DNA from: Myxococcus stipitatus
GTDB lineage: Bacteria; Myxococcota; Myxococcia; Myxococcales; Myxococcaceae
Direction: 5' to 3'
Length of the DNA stretch: 64,000 nucleotides
Assembly: GCF_038561935.1 (NCBI RefSeq)
Contig: NZ_CP102770.1
Coordinates: 9,114,001-9,178,000, forward strand
Both the position numbers and the translations under genes were made by a program. The notes below the pieces were generated by a model. The model did not search any database. It had not been told where the DNA came from and saw nothing but the letters and a program-made list of their open reading frames with translations. The number at the start of each line of letters is the position of its first letter. Positions within the stretch are counted from its first letter, which is position 1. Below are positions 1 to 9,074 of the stretch, piece by piece.

Positions 1-246
1 GCCCTCCGTGGACGACCAGGGTTTTTATAGTGGGAAGGCGTCCGGCGCGGAAGGCCGGCCGCACTCCAGCCGTGGGTGAAGGCGGAGCCAGGTGCCGGAA
101 TGCTCTGGGCAACGCTTGGGTTGACCGGAATCCGGCCCTCCCATCGCCAGGGGAGACAATCTCCTCACTTGAGAAGACAATGTGCGCGGAATCCCCGCGT
201 GCACCGGTGGCGGGGGTGCGGTTAGGATCGCAGCGCGACGGAGGAG
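1..246. other. Left edge, no gene assigned
   Basis: No complete gene is visible. One plus-strand frame entering from outside runs open from base 2 to a TGA at 77-79 with mostly G/C third positions, so this may be the last 25 codons of a gene to the left. That is too short to claim. The rest is the leader of the acetyltransferase gene; a GGAGGAG-type ribosome binding site lies just before base 247. Confidence 0.3.
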
Positions 247-789
247 ATGGCGATGACGATGAAGCAGGTGGACCCGGGCGTGGAGATGGCCCCAGCCCCG
301 GTGCTGGAAGCGGTGGGCCTCCCCAACGACCTGACGGCGGCGGTGAAGTTCACCCTGCCCACCGACGAGGACATGACGGCGGTGGCGGCCCTGCGCGCCG
401 GCTCCGAGCCCTGGAAGAGCCGGGGTGAGACCCAGGAAGACAGCCTCAAGGCGCTCTCGCTGCTCAAGCCCAACGTGCACGTGGCGAAGCTGCAGAACCA
501 GATCGTCGGCTACGTCACGGTGGAGCGGGATGGTCCGGTGCCCGGCGCTGCCTACCTGCGCAACATCGTCGTGAAGCAGGAGCTGCGCAAGAAGGGCCTG
601 GGCATGGTGGTGCTGGAGCAGGCGCTCCGAGCCGCTCGGGACATGTACCGCAAGACGATTGCCCTGCGCGTGGATCCGTCCAACGCGCCCGCGGTGAGCT
701 TCTACCGCAAGGCGGGCTTCACCACGGTGGCCACGGTGGTCTCCAAGAAGTCCGGCAAGCTGCGCTTGCTGATGTCCCGCGAGCTGTAG
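247..789 (+). CDS. GNAT-family N-acetyltransferase
   Basis: A 180-residue protein of GNAT size. The C-terminal half carries the acetyl-CoA binding signature: a beta-strand with LRNIVVKQELRKKGLG (R-K-K-G-L-G as the Q/RxxGxG/A pyrophosphate loop) at about residues 101-116, then a helix. The later NAPAVSFYRKAGF segment is the usual GNAT motif B. The family moves an acetyl group from acetyl-CoA to an amine; the substrate here cannot be read. The ATG at 247 follows a GGAGGAG-like site. An ATG two codons on is an alternative start. The N-terminal ~60 residues, with acidic TDEDMTAVAALRAG, are less typical. The gene stands alone, ahead of the pilus ATPase pair. Confidence 0.85.
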   Translation: MAMTMKQVDPGVEMAPAPVLEAVGLPNDLTAAVKFTLPTDEDMTAVAALRAGSEPWKSRGETQEDSLKALSLLKPNVHVAKLQNQIVGYVTVERDGPVPGAAYLRNIVVKQELRKKGLGMVVLEQALRAARDMYRKTIALRVDPSNAPAVSFYRKAGFTTVATVVSKKSGKLRLLMSREL

Positions 790-1038
790 TCCGCAGTGGC
801 CGGCGGGATGGCGCTCGCCTCCCGCCGAGCCTCCGCTCCGAGCGGGCCCCTGGGTCCCGGAGCTCCTCTCTCCAACACGGCCTGACGAGCGTGGGTGCCC
901 TCGGCGGGTGGGTGTGATGCCCACCGCGAGGAGCGCGACGCCGGGCGTGCGTCCAGAGGGGGGCACGTCCGCCGCGTTGTGAACTATCCTGGAGGCCCCC
1001 GCACTTCGTGCTCTGTCCGAACCGAGTCCGACATCCGC

Positions 1039-2796
1039 ATGAGACCTCTCGCTGAGCTGTTGCGCCAATTGTCGCGGCCCGGAGTGACGGAGCTGACACT
1101 GGCGACGGGACGGCCCCCCATGATTCGCGCGGGGGGCGGCAACTATGAGCCGCTGGACTCGGCGAACGTGACGACGGACGACGTCGTGCGAGCGCTGCAG
1201 GCCATGGTGGGTATCGCCCGGGCGTCGACCGTCACGGATGCGCCTTCACAGTGGTCCATCACGGCGAACGGGTTGGGGGCGCTGTCCATCGCCGCCATGC
1301 GACGCGGCGACATCATGCACCTGCGGCTGTCGCGCGCGGCGGAGGCGGGAGCGGCGGCCACGGCACCCGCGCCGGCGGCTGTGACGAGCGCCGCCACGAC
1401 GCAGGGGGGCGCTGGCCAGACCTCGGCGACGACCGCCGCCAGGCAGAGCAGCGCGGGTTCCGCCGCGCCTGGGAACAGCGCTTCCGCGCAACAGGGCGGC
1501 GCTGGGTACGCCGCTCCTGGGAACAGCGCTTCCGCACAACAGGGCGGTGCCAGCCAGACCGCGTCCGCCGCGCAGGCGGCTTCTGCGGCTTCGGTCGCCC
1601 AGGACGCCGCGCGGGCCCACGCCCTGTCACGCCTGACGGGTGGAGCCCGCGACCTCGCCGTGGTGCTGGAGCAAGGGCGCTCCAGTGGCGCCAGCGACGT
1701 CCACGTGGTCGCCGAGAGACCGGTGCTCTTCCGCCTCGCGGGAGACCTGGTGCCGCAGGGAGGCGCGCTGGACGGCGCACGCGTGGAGGGCATGCTCATG
1801 CCCGTGGTGCCGGAGCGGCTGCGCCCGGTGCTGGAGCGCGACGGAAGCTGTGACTTCTCGCTCGACTCGCCGGCGATGGGGCGCTTTCGCGTCAACGTCT
1901 CCCGACACCGCACGGGCCTCAAGGGCACCTTCCGCGTGATTGCCCGCGAGGTGCCCACGCTGGAGTCCTTGGGCCTGCCCGCGGACATCGCGAAGGCGAC
2001 GCATCACCACCAGGGCCTCATCGTCGTCACCGGCCCCTCCGGCCACGGCAAGACGAGCACCCTGGCCGCGCTGGTGGACCTCATCAACCGCGAGACGTCG
2101 CACCACGTGCTCACCGTGGAGGACCCGGTGGAGTTCGTCCACCCGCGCAAGAAGGCGCTCATCAGCCAGCGCGAGGTGGGCACGCACACGAAGACCTTCG
2201 GCAGCGCGCTCAAGGGCAGCCTTCGCGAGGACCCGGACGTCATCGTCGTGGGCGAGCTGCGCGACACGGAGACGGTGCGCATGGCGCTGGCGGCCGCCGA
2301 GACGGGCCACCTGCTCATCAGCACCATGAACACACCGAGCGCGGCGAAGACCATCGACCGGCTCATCGACCTCTTCCCTCCCGCGGACCAGCAGCAGGTG
2401 CGCCTGTCGCTGGCCAGCGGCCTGCGCCTCATCGTCAGCCAGCGGCTGATGCTGGGCGCGGACGGCAAGAGCATGGTGGCCGCGGCGGAGGTGCTGCCCG
2501 GCTCCGTCGCGCTGGGCAACCTCATCCGCGACAACAAGACGTACCAGATTCCCTCCCTCCAGCAGCGAGGCAAGAGCCTGGGCATCATCCGCTTCGAGGA
2601 CTCCCTGGCCGACCTGGTGCGCGCGGGCAAGGTGAAGCTCGAGGTGGCCAAGGGCTTCGTCGACAACCCGGACGAGCTGGAGGCCACGGTCACCGGACGC
2701 CGTCCGGGCGCCGCCGTGGCCGCGCCGGAGACGCCGCAGGACGGCGCGCGGCTGCTCAGCAAGATGGGCTCGCTGATGGGAAGGAAGGGCGGCTGA
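1039..2796 (+). CDS. PilT/GspE-family twitching ATPase with extra N-terminal domain
   Basis: Type IV pilus retraction ATPase family, cytoplasmic, expected to form hexamers. The start is the ATG at 1039 (MRPLAELLRQ), giving 585 residues; the frame stays open further upstream. PilT-type N-terminal sequence appears twice: once at about 1-65 (LATGRPPMIRAGG) and again near 215-260 (SGASDVHVVAE). The two are joined by an Ala/Gln/Gly-rich linker with a repeated APGNSASAQQGGA block. The ATPase core has Walker A GPSGHGKTS (332 onwards; the family norm is GPTGSGKST), Walker B DVIVVGELRD (400 onwards) and an IRDNKTYQI segment. The family histidine box, normally TLHT, reads TMNT with Asn431. A one-base gap to the next ATPase gene implies one transcript. 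It may be an assembly or regulatory partner rather than a full motor. Confidence 0.88.
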   Translation: MRPLAELLRQLSRPGVTELTLATGRPPMIRAGGGNYEPLDSANVTTDDVVRALQAMVGIARASTVTDAPSQWSITANGLGALSIAAMRRGDIMHLRLSRAAEAGAAATAPAPAAVTSAATTQGGAGQTSATTAARQSSAGSAAPGNSASAQQGGAGYAAPGNSASAQQGGASQTASAAQAASAASVAQDAARAHALSRLTGGARDLAVVLEQGRSSGASDVHVVAERPVLFRLAGDLVPQGGALDGARVEGMLMPVVPERLRPVLERDGSCDFSLDSPAMGRFRVNVSRHRTGLKGTFRVIAREVPTLESLGLPADIAKATHHHQGLIVVTGPSGHGKTSTLAALVDLINRETSHHVLTVEDPVEFVHPRKKALISQREVGTHTKTFGSALKGSLREDPDVIVVGELRDTETVRMALAAAETGHLLISTMNTPSAAKTIDRLIDLFPPADQQQVRLSLASGLRLIVSQRLMLGADGKSMVAAAEVLPGSVALGNLIRDNKTYQIPSLQQRGKSLGIIRFEDSLADLVRAGKVKLEVAKGFVDNPDELEATVTGRRPGAAVAAPETPQDGARLLSKMGSLMGRKGG

Positions 2797-2797
2797 G

Positions 2798-3904
2798 ATG
2801 AGCACCACGCCACGCATCGCCGCGTTCTTCGACACGCTGCTGGAGCAGAAGGGCAGCGACCTGCACCTGAGCACCGGCTACCCGCCCATGGCCCGCGTCC
2901 GAGGCGAGCTGGTGCCGCTGCGCGAGGAGCTGCTCACGCCCCAGGAAGTCGAGGGGCTCCTCTTCGAGCTCATCAACCCGCAGCAGAAGCGGCAGATTGT
3001 CGAGGAGCTGGACCTCGACTTCGCCTACGGCTACGGGACGAAGGCCCGCTTCCGCGCCAACTACTTCTACAAGCAGACCGGGCTGGGCGCGGTGTTCCGC
3101 ACCATCCCCAGCAAGGTGCTGACGCTCGAGGACCTGAAGACGCCGGAGGTGGTGCGCAAGCTGGCGGACCGGCGCAGTGGCCTCGTGTTGGTGACGGGCC
3201 CCACGGGCAGCGGCAAGTCCACGACGCTGGCGGGCATGGTCCACCACATCAACCACACGCGCCCGGCGCACATCCTCACCATCGAGGACCCCGTGGAGTT
3301 CGTCCACGAGTCCGCCCGGTCGCAAGTCACGCACCGCGAGGTGGGGCCTCACGCCTCCAGCTTCGCCACGGCCATCCGCTCCGCGGGCCGCGAGGACCCC
3401 AACGTCATCCTCATCGGCGAGCTTCGCACCAACGAGACGATGAAGCTGGCGCTCCAGCTGGCCAGCTTCGGCGTGCTGGTGTTCGCCACGGTGCACACCA
3501 ACAGCGCGCCCGCCACCATCGACCGCATCATCAACTCCTTCCCCGCGGACGAGCAGGCGCAGGTGCGCGGCATGCTGGCGGAGAGCCTCGCCGGGATTGT
3601 CGCGCAGCAGCTCATCAAGACGGCGGACGGCAAGGGCCGCGTGGCGGCGCTGGAAATCCTGGTGGGTGGCGCCGCCATCGCCTCGATGATTCGCGAGGGC
3701 AAGGTCTTCCAGATTGCATCGAAGATGCAGGCGGGTCAGGGCCAGGGCATGCAGACGCTCGACATGCACCTGGAGCGGCTGGTGCGAGACAACATCGTCA
3801 CGCCCGAGGCCGCGCTGGAGAAGGCGCAGGACAAGGAGAACCTGGCCAAGGTCATCCAGCGGCTCAAGCCAGACTGGGTGCTCCCGGAGTCGATGAAGGC
3901 CTGA
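2798..3904 (+). CDS. PilT-family twitching motility ATPase
   Basis: A 368-residue protein of normal PilT length. It opens with the PAS-like N-terminal domain (KGSDLHLSTGYPPMARVRG, about residues 16-34). The RecA-like domain follows, with Walker A GPTGSGKST at 134-142, Walker B NVILIGELR, and an intact histidine box ATVHTNSAPATIDR. The C-terminal part keeps the retraction-motor segment SMIREGKVFQI. The family hydrolyses ATP to depolymerise type IV pili at the inner membrane and drive twitching or S-motility. It starts one base after the stop of the upstream paralogue, like the PilT/PilU pairs of other bacteria. No pilus structural genes lie nearby, so this is probably an accessory retraction pair and not the main pil cluster. 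Confidence 0.92.
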   Translation: MSTTPRIAAFFDTLLEQKGSDLHLSTGYPPMARVRGELVPLREELLTPQEVEGLLFELINPQQKRQIVEELDLDFAYGYGTKARFRANYFYKQTGLGAVFRTIPSKVLTLEDLKTPEVVRKLADRRSGLVLVTGPTGSGKSTTLAGMVHHINHTRPAHILTIEDPVEFVHESARSQVTHREVGPHASSFATAIRSAGREDPNVILIGELRTNETMKLALQLASFGVLVFATVHTNSAPATIDRIINSFPADEQAQVRGMLAESLAGIVAQQLIKTADGKGRVAALEILVGGAAIASMIREGKVFQIASKMQAGQGQGMQTLDMHLERLVRDNIVTPEAALEKAQDKENLAKVIQRLKPDWVLPESMKA

Positions 3905-6272
3905 GCAGGGGGGCCTTGTCCCCCATGAGGACGCGCTTCCAGTTCTCGAAGCCGTCGTGCTCCTTCAAAGGCTCGAGGTCCGGGTAGCTCAACAGCCAGT
4001 TCCACGTGCCTCGGCTGAACAGCCCCTCCGGGTCTCGCAGCGACAGCGACAGGTGGAGGACCGCCCTGCGTCCATCCTCCTCCGTCGTGTCCTCGACCAG
4101 GTCGCGCGGCACACCGGGAGGACGCGCCCCCGTCCGGAGCTGCGGCCCGAGCACCCGGCAGAGTGAGTAGAAGCAGGCCAGGGTGTAGCTGAGCCCACCC
4201 CACCACTGCGCCTGGGTCTCCCGGGAGGCGGAGGTGGCCTCGGCCGAGATTCTCCCGATGCGTCGACGCAAGGCGACGAAGCGCTCCTGCTCCTTCCGAT
4301 AGGTCCGCTCGACCCAGCGCTCCCCCAGCACCCATTCCTCGCCCAGAACTCCGAGCCGAAGCTCCCGCCGCTCCTTCCGCGACAAGGACGGCTGGAACCG
4401 CTCGATGCCTCGCTGCAGGTCCTGCCACCGCGTCAGCCGGCGCAACGACATCGGCCGAAGCATGAGCTCGCTCCAGAAGTCGGAGGCATCGAGCAATCGG
4501 ACCTGGCTCAGCCGCAGCTCCACGCAGGCGAGCGAGGTCTCCACGGTGAGGACCTGGGTCCACCGCTTCCGAGGCGGCCAGAAGAAGGTCCTCCAGAAGA
4601 AGCGCCGGTCGGAGGTCCGCCGCACACACCACCCCAGGATGCGCCAGCGCATCGCCTTCAGCAGTCGCTGGAGGCACTCGCGCGCGAGCAACAGCATGAC
4701 GTACTCCAGGCCCAGCGCATCCCGGGTCACCCAGAGCCGCGCCAGGTCCACCTCTTCGATGCGGGACAGCGGGAGGATGCGCTGGTTCTCCAGCGAGTCC
4801 CGCAGACACTTCCAGGCGTCCGGGCAGCGCTCGTCCCACTCGGGCCGGGCGTCGCTCAACCGAGGCGCCCACTTGCAAGCCGAGCGGCACGCGGAGGCCA
4901 GCCGGAACCGCACGATTCCGAGGTGAGGGAAGCGCTCCGCCAGCTCCAGGTAGATGCCGATGGCCTCCACGTAGTTGCCCTGGGCCTCCAACGCCTGCGC
5001 GAGCTGGAGCCGGGCCGGCGCACTGCCGGGACTCTGGGTCGCGGCCTCCCGGAAGCACTCCTCGGCGCGGCCTCCATGTCCCTTGGCGCCCTTGCGCATC
5101 TCCCGCACTCCCTCGTGGTACTCCCTCAGCGCGAGGCCATCTCCCTCTCGCCAGTAGGACCACTCCGGCAGCGTGGTGCAGATCTCCAAGGCGCGCTCCG
5201 CGGCGCAGTACGCGGCCCGCTCCACGGCGTGCTCGACCTTCTCCGCGTCCCAGAAGGTGCGCGCCATCAACGTCTGGCCCGAGTACACATCCACCATGTT
5301 GACGCGAATGCCGTGCAGCCCTTCCGCCTCGCTGAACAGGATGTTGCCGGACACCTCGAGCTCACTGGGCGGCTTCAGCAACCGCAGCACGAACGCGGCG
5401 ACCCGGGACCACCAGCGGTCGTCCTTCACGGTGTCCTGCTCGACGAAGTCCTGCCAGTAGGTGAGCGGCCCTCCCGGCAAGGGCGTGGGGGCATGCGGCG
5501 CGTTGCGATGGATGCACTCGCGGACCAGCTGCTCCAGCGCGGGATGCCGCGCCCCCGACACATCCCAGATGCCTCCCACCCGGATGGGCCGCAGCGACTG
5601 GCGCAGGTTGCTCCGCTCGAAGACCATGAGCAGCAGCAGGACGCCTCCGCCGATGAGCAGCAGCGTCACGAGCTTCGCGGGCGTGGAGGTCTGCTCCACC
5701 AGGGGGGAGATGACGTTGTCGGTGAAGTAGCGCCCCGTGACGTGGTTGAAGCCGCAGCCCGCCCACCCCATGGCGGGTTGGTTCCCCGAGAGCGTGCACT
5801 CCCACTGCGCGGAGAGCCCCAGCGCGGTGCCGAGGGCGACGGTCGCCACGGCCAGGTGGAAGACGCGCCTCGACAGGAAGCGAGCCGCCAGGGCCAGGAC
5901 CGAGACGACGCCCACCACCAGGGGCAGCGAGGGCCAGAGCCACCCCAATATCCCCAGTCCTGGAAGCGAGGACACCCCCCGCTCCCAGAGCAGCAGCTGC
6001 TCCCGCCACAACATCGCGATGGCCCACGCCAGCAGCAGCGCGACGCCCACCCAGGCGCCCGCCATCACCACGCCCAGGGGGAGATAGGGCCAGGGGACCG
6101 CCGCCATGCGCGGGAAGAGGCCCGCGGCCTTCGGAAAGAGCCTCCTCAAACCCACGAGCAGGCCGCAGACGAGCAGCGACAACAGGAGCAGCGCCCCCCA
6201 TCCGCGGAGGAATGAATCGACGAAGACCACGGCTGTGCCCCCCACACGTGTGCCTGGGCCCGCACGGCTCAC
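3864..6272 (-). CDS. Membrane protein with C-terminal TPR-like region
   Basis: About 802 residues; not recognised as a named family. The N-terminal ~240 residues hold about five or six hydrophobic segments (such as GALLLLSLLVCGLLVGL and LVTLLLIGGGVLLLLMVF). A soluble region follows, with a stretch that could bind a ligand or act enzymatically and a TPR-like section around 410-460 (AEECFREAATQSPGSAPARLQLAQALEAQG is typical of TPR helices). The rest is charged, Trp- and Arg-rich and helical. The start shown is a GTG; an in-frame GTG 42 bases inside is also plausible. The 3' end overlaps the convergent PilT gene by 41 bases, so the two mRNAs have complementary tails. Function unknown. Confidence 0.7.
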   Translation of the reverse strand: MSRAGPGTRVGGTAVVFVDSFLRGWGALLLLSLLVCGLLVGLRRLFPKAAGLFPRMAAVPWPYLPLGVVMAGAWVGVALLLAWAIAMLWREQLLLWERGVSSLPGLGILGWLWPSLPLVVGVVSVLALAARFLSRRVFHLAVATVALGTALGLSAQWECTLSGNQPAMGWAGCGFNHVTGRYFTDNVISPLVEQTSTPAKLVTLLLIGGGVLLLLMVFERSNLRQSLRPIRVGGIWDVSGARHPALEQLVRECIHRNAPHAPTPLPGGPLTYWQDFVEQDTVKDDRWWSRVAAFVLRLLKPPSELEVSGNILFSEAEGLHGIRVNMVDVYSGQTLMARTFWDAEKVEHAVERAAYCAAERALEICTTLPEWSYWREGDGLALREYHEGVREMRKGAKGHGGRAEECFREAATQSPGSAPARLQLAQALEAQGNYVEAIGIYLELAERFPHLGIVRFRLASACRSACKWAPRLSDARPEWDERCPDAWKCLRDSLENQRILPLSRIEEVDLARLWVTRDALGLEYVMLLLARECLQRLLKAMRWRILGWCVRRTSDRRFFWRTFFWPPRKRWTQVLTVETSLACVELRLSQVRLLDASDFWSELMLRPMSLRRLTRWQDLQRGIERFQPSLSRKERRELRLGVLGEEWVLGERWVERTYRKEQERFVALRRRIGRISAEATSASRETQAQWWGGLSYTLACFYSLCRVLGPQLRTGARPPGVPRDLVEDTTEEDGRRAVLHLSLSLRDPEGLFSRGTWNWLLSYPDLEPLKEHDGFENWKRVLMGDKAPLLRPSSTPGAPSLA

Positions 6273-6395
6273 CCGCCAGGTTCATGTTCAGGCTGGAGTG
6301 CGACAGCGGCAACCCTGTCACCTCGGGCACAGTCGGGAGCAGCGAGCGTCAGGACCAAGGCCCCCTGTCGTCGCTCGCGGGGAACGGAGACTCCG

Positions 6396-7265
6396 ATGCT
6401 CTACGGTGATTCCAAATCACGTGAAATGGCGCGCAGCCTCCTGCCAGCCACCTGTCGAGAGGAAGCACGTTGGGGGCGGGCCTATCTGCACCGCAGCGTC
6501 CGCCGTTCCTCCAGGGCTCGAGTCACCCAGCTCCTCCGAGACCTCGATTTCGCGGACGACTGCGCCGAGCTGGACGAAGACACCGCTCCCGAGATGTCGA
6601 TGGCAGTCGCCTTCCGAAGGCGCGCCGACAAGGTCAACCCCTTCCTCCGGTGGGCCCGACAGCGAACCCAGGACCAGCCCCGGGAGCTCCGCGTGGGGCT
6701 GATGCGCGGCGCGCTCCCTGAGGGAGTCATCGGCAGGCATGCCCTCACCCACCTGCGTGAGGATGACCACTTCATGACGGCCACCGAGCTGGCCTGGCGT
6801 GACGCCAGGCGCGCGCGCTCCCCCCAATCCCGAGGGGCTGAACGCGGGCTTCGGGCCCAGCTCCTTCGCGCGCTGCTCCTGCTCCCTGGCGGGCAGAAGG
6901 CCTTCAACACCTATCTCAAGCAGTCCTGTGCCGAGAGCTGGTCTCTCGAGCTGGGACGAGATGGCAAGGAACATGTCGTCCTGCATGGCTCCAAGCCGCT
7001 CCGGCTGTTGATGGGCGCGCACGACGTGCTCGCGTTCCTGGATGATCTGGAATCCCAGGACACGGCGCTGCGCACGCGGCATCCCAACAAACACGCCTCG
7101 ACGCAGTATCCCGCCGAGCATTTCCTGAACACCTTCCACAGGCTGGGAGGAGACCTCGTCGCCACGGTGGCCGCCCTTCCCCTCTGCGGACTGAAGAGCC
7201 TTCCTCGTCGGTTGAAGCCCGGCGCCAGGAAAACCTCGAAGGCATCCCCGGGTGAATCCAAGTAG
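6396..7265 (+). CDS. Hypothetical protein, Arg-rich
   Basis: 289 residues, no family recognised. There is no signal peptide or membrane segment. The protein is Arg/Leu-rich, with a mid-protein helical stretch (RGLRAQLLRALLLLPGGQKAFNTYL) and a basic C-terminus ending GARKTSKASPGESK. Third-position G/C is lower than in the neighbours (many AAA, CGA, GGT and TCA codons near the start), which may mean recent acquisition or weak expression. An in-frame ATG ten codons inside is a second possible start. The gene sits 9 bases before a GNAT acetyltransferase in the same direction, so the two may be co-transcribed. The opposite strand is also open, but its composition is that of an antisense shadow. 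Confidence 0.6.
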   Translation: MLYGDSKSREMARSLLPATCREEARWGRAYLHRSVRRSSRARVTQLLRDLDFADDCAELDEDTAPEMSMAVAFRRRADKVNPFLRWARQRTQDQPRELRVGLMRGALPEGVIGRHALTHLREDDHFMTATELAWRDARRARSPQSRGAERGLRAQLLRALLLLPGGQKAFNTYLKQSCAESWSLELGRDGKEHVVLHGSKPLRLLMGAHDVLAFLDDLESQDTALRTRHPNKHASTQYPAEHFLNTFHRLGGDLVATVAALPLCGLKSLPRRLKPGARKTSKASPGESK

Positions 7266-7274
7266 CCTCCGGGC

Positions 7275-7805
7275 GTGATGACCCACGGGATTCAGGGGCT
7301 GAAGCACCTCACCACCGACCGGCTGCTGCTTCGCGCGTTTCGCGAGAGTGATGTGGATGAGGTGTTCACGCTTCACTCCGACGCGGAGTCCAACCGATTC
7401 CTGGCCTCCGCGCGGCTCCATTCGAAAGACGGCGCGCGCGAGCTGCTGTCGCTGTGGCTGAGCGACTGGGCGAAGCACGGCGTGGGGTACTGGATGGTCG
7501 AGAAGCGCGAGCAGCCGGGTGTCGCGGTGGGGGTCGGCGGCTTCCGGCACAAGCAGCTCGAGGGGCGGACGGTGTTGAACCTCGCCTACCGGCTCTCGCC
7601 CCACGTCCATGGCGCCGGGTACGCGACGGAGATCGCTCGCACGGCCCTGGAGGTGGCGCGCCAGCACTTCCCCGAGGTCCCCCTGGTCGCCATCATCCAC
7701 CCCGAGAACACCGCCTCCATTCGTGTGGCGGAGCGGCTCGGGCTGAAGCTCGAGCGCGAGATTCCGCTCGAGGGGGAGAAGAACAGGCTCTACGTCGTCG
7801 GCTGA
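7275..7805 (+). CDS. GNAT acetyltransferase, RimJ/RimL type
   Basis: 176 residues with the layout of the ribosomal-protein and small-molecule acetyltransferase subgroup. LTTDRLLLRAFRESDVDEVF at the N-terminus is the typical opening. A central VGVGGFRHK strand and a LAYRLSPHVHGAGYATE segment follow; the latter contains the acetyl-CoA loop (H-G-A-G-Y-A). IHPENTASIRVAERLGLKLE is the usual motif B. The family acetylates N-terminal amines or antibiotics; the substrate is unknown. The first codon shown is GTG at 7275, directly followed by ATG at 7278, and either could be used. It is probably transcribed with the upstream unknown gene and ends 10 bases before the convergent methionine aminopeptidase gene. 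Confidence 0.88.
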   Translation: MMTHGIQGLKHLTTDRLLLRAFRESDVDEVFTLHSDAESNRFLASARLHSKDGARELLSLWLSDWAKHGVGYWMVEKREQPGVAVGVGGFRHKQLEGRTVLNLAYRLSPHVHGAGYATEIARTALEVARQHFPEVPLVAIIHPENTASIRVAERLGLKLEREIPLEGEKNRLYVVG

Positions 7806-7815
7806 GGCTTCCGGC

Positions 7816-8574
7816 TCACCGTGCCGAGGGGGTGAGGATTTCACAGCCCTCGCGGGTGACGAGGAGGGTGTGCTCGAACTGCGCGGAGAGGCTGCCGTCC
7901 TCCGTCACCACCGTCCACCCATCGGGGAGCATGCGAATCTCCGGGCGGCCCAGGTTCACCATCGGCTCGATGGTGATGACCATGCCCGAGCGCAGGGTGA
8001 TGCCAGTGCCGCGCTTGCCGAAGTGAGGCACGTGCGGGGGTGCATGCATCGAGCGGCCGATGCCGTGTCCGCCGAAGTCCCTCACGATGCTGCACCCCTC
8101 CTTCTCCGCCAGCTCCTGGATGGCCGCGCCCACGTCCCCCAGCTTGACGCCGTGGCGCACCACGGAGATGCCCACGTCACGACAGCGGCGCGCCACGTCC
8201 ACCACATGGCGCGCCTCCGCGGAGACCTCTCCGATGCAGAACGTCGCGGAGGTGTCGCCGTGGTAGCCGTTCAGGCACGTGGTGACGTCCACGTTGATGA
8301 TGTCACCGGGTTTCAGTCGCTCGTCGGGGCGGGGGATGCCGTGACAGACGACATTGTTGCGGCTGGTGCAGACCGTCGCGGGGAAGCCGTGGTAGCCGAG
8401 CTGGCTGGGGGTGCCGCCTCGGCGAGCCGTGTCCTCCCGCACCCAGGTGTTGATGTCCTCGGTGGAGATACCCGGGGCCAGCTTTCCAGCGACCCAGGCG
8501 AGCGTGCCAGCGGCCGCCGCACCCGCGCTTCGGAGGCGCTCCACTTCAGCGCCCTTGAACAAGGGAGTTCCCAT
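7816..8574 (-). CDS. map: Methionine aminopeptidase, type I
   Basis: 252 residues, normal for type I MetAP. The enzyme removes the initiator methionine from new proteins in the cytoplasm using two metal ions. All five metal ligands can be placed: two Asp in INVDVTTCLNGYHGDTSATF, His in GHGIGRSMHAPPHVPHF, Glu in TIEPMV and Glu in QFEHTLLV. The substrate-pocket segment NNVVCHGIP is also intact. The start is the ATG of MGTPLFKGAEVERL at 8574; the frame is open far upstream, but that extension is low-quality sequence. The gene is divergent from the LysR fragment. Bacteria often carry several map genes, so this may not be the essential copy. Confidence 0.95.
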   Translation of the reverse strand: MGTPLFKGAEVERLRSAGAAAAGTLAWVAGKLAPGISTEDINTWVREDTARRGGTPSQLGYHGFPATVCTSRNNVVCHGIPRPDERLKPGDIINVDVTTCLNGYHGDTSATFCIGEVSAEARHVVDVARRCRDVGISVVRHGVKLGDVGAAIQELAEKEGCSIVRDFGGHGIGRSMHAPPHVPHFGKRGTGITLRSGMVITIEPMVNLGRPEIRMLPDGWTVVTEDGSLSAQFEHTLLVTREGCEILTPSAR

Positions 8575-8677
8575 GGCCAGGCAAGGTGACCCTGGGCGCG
8601 CGCTCCGTCCAATGCTGTTTCGGCATCGCTCCGAGGGACAGGGTGCGCGAGGGAGGGGCTCGCGGTAGGCTGCGGCC

Positions 8678-8956
8678 GTGAGCATCACGCATCTCCAGTC
8701 CTTCGTCGCCGTGGCCGAGGAAAGGCATGTGGGGCGGGCCGCGCGACGGCTCCACCTCACGCAGCCGCCGCTCAGCCGGCACATCCTGGCGCTGGAGGAG
8801 GAGTTGGGCACGCGACTCTTCGAGCGCACGCGGCAGGGCATGCGCCTGCTGCCCGCGGGAGAGGTCTTCCTGCACCATGCCCGGAGAATCCTCGCGGAGG
8901 TCGACACGGCGGTGGTCACCGTGCGTGGGCTCGCGACACGCGACGCGGATGGGTGA
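8678..8956 (+). pseudogene. LysR-type regulator fragment, HTH domain only
   Basis: A 92-codon frame starting at a GTG encodes a near-perfect LysR N-terminal domain: HLQSFVAVAEERHVGRAARR, then LTQPPLSRHILALEEELGTRLFERT, then the dimerisation helix with VFLHHARRIL. It stops at TGA 8954-8956, where a full LysR protein would continue for about 200 residues into its ligand-binding domain. Nothing resembling that domain follows in any frame before the TonB receptor gene at 9075, so the 3' part appears deleted rather than frameshifted. It lies divergent to map, as LysR regulators often lie beside their target. It is either a decayed gene or a small DNA-binding protein that may still repress. Confidence 0.75.
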
Positions 8957-9074
8957 GACGCGGCGAGAGTCCGCGCCGTTGCGAAGTGGACGATGGTGCT
9001 CCGAGTGGGTGCTGGCCCACCTGATGCGGGCATACTGACGCCGCGACCCTCCCCACGAGAAGGAACCTCCCGAC

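Noticed and set aside
2..79. C-terminal tail of a gene entering from the left
   Set aside because: Only 25 codons are visible and another frame is also open, so it cannot be called.
8957..9074. Cobalamin riboswitch or Fur box before the TonB receptor
   Set aside because: The leader is only 118 bases and lacks a recognisable B12 box or an AT-rich Fur palindrome.
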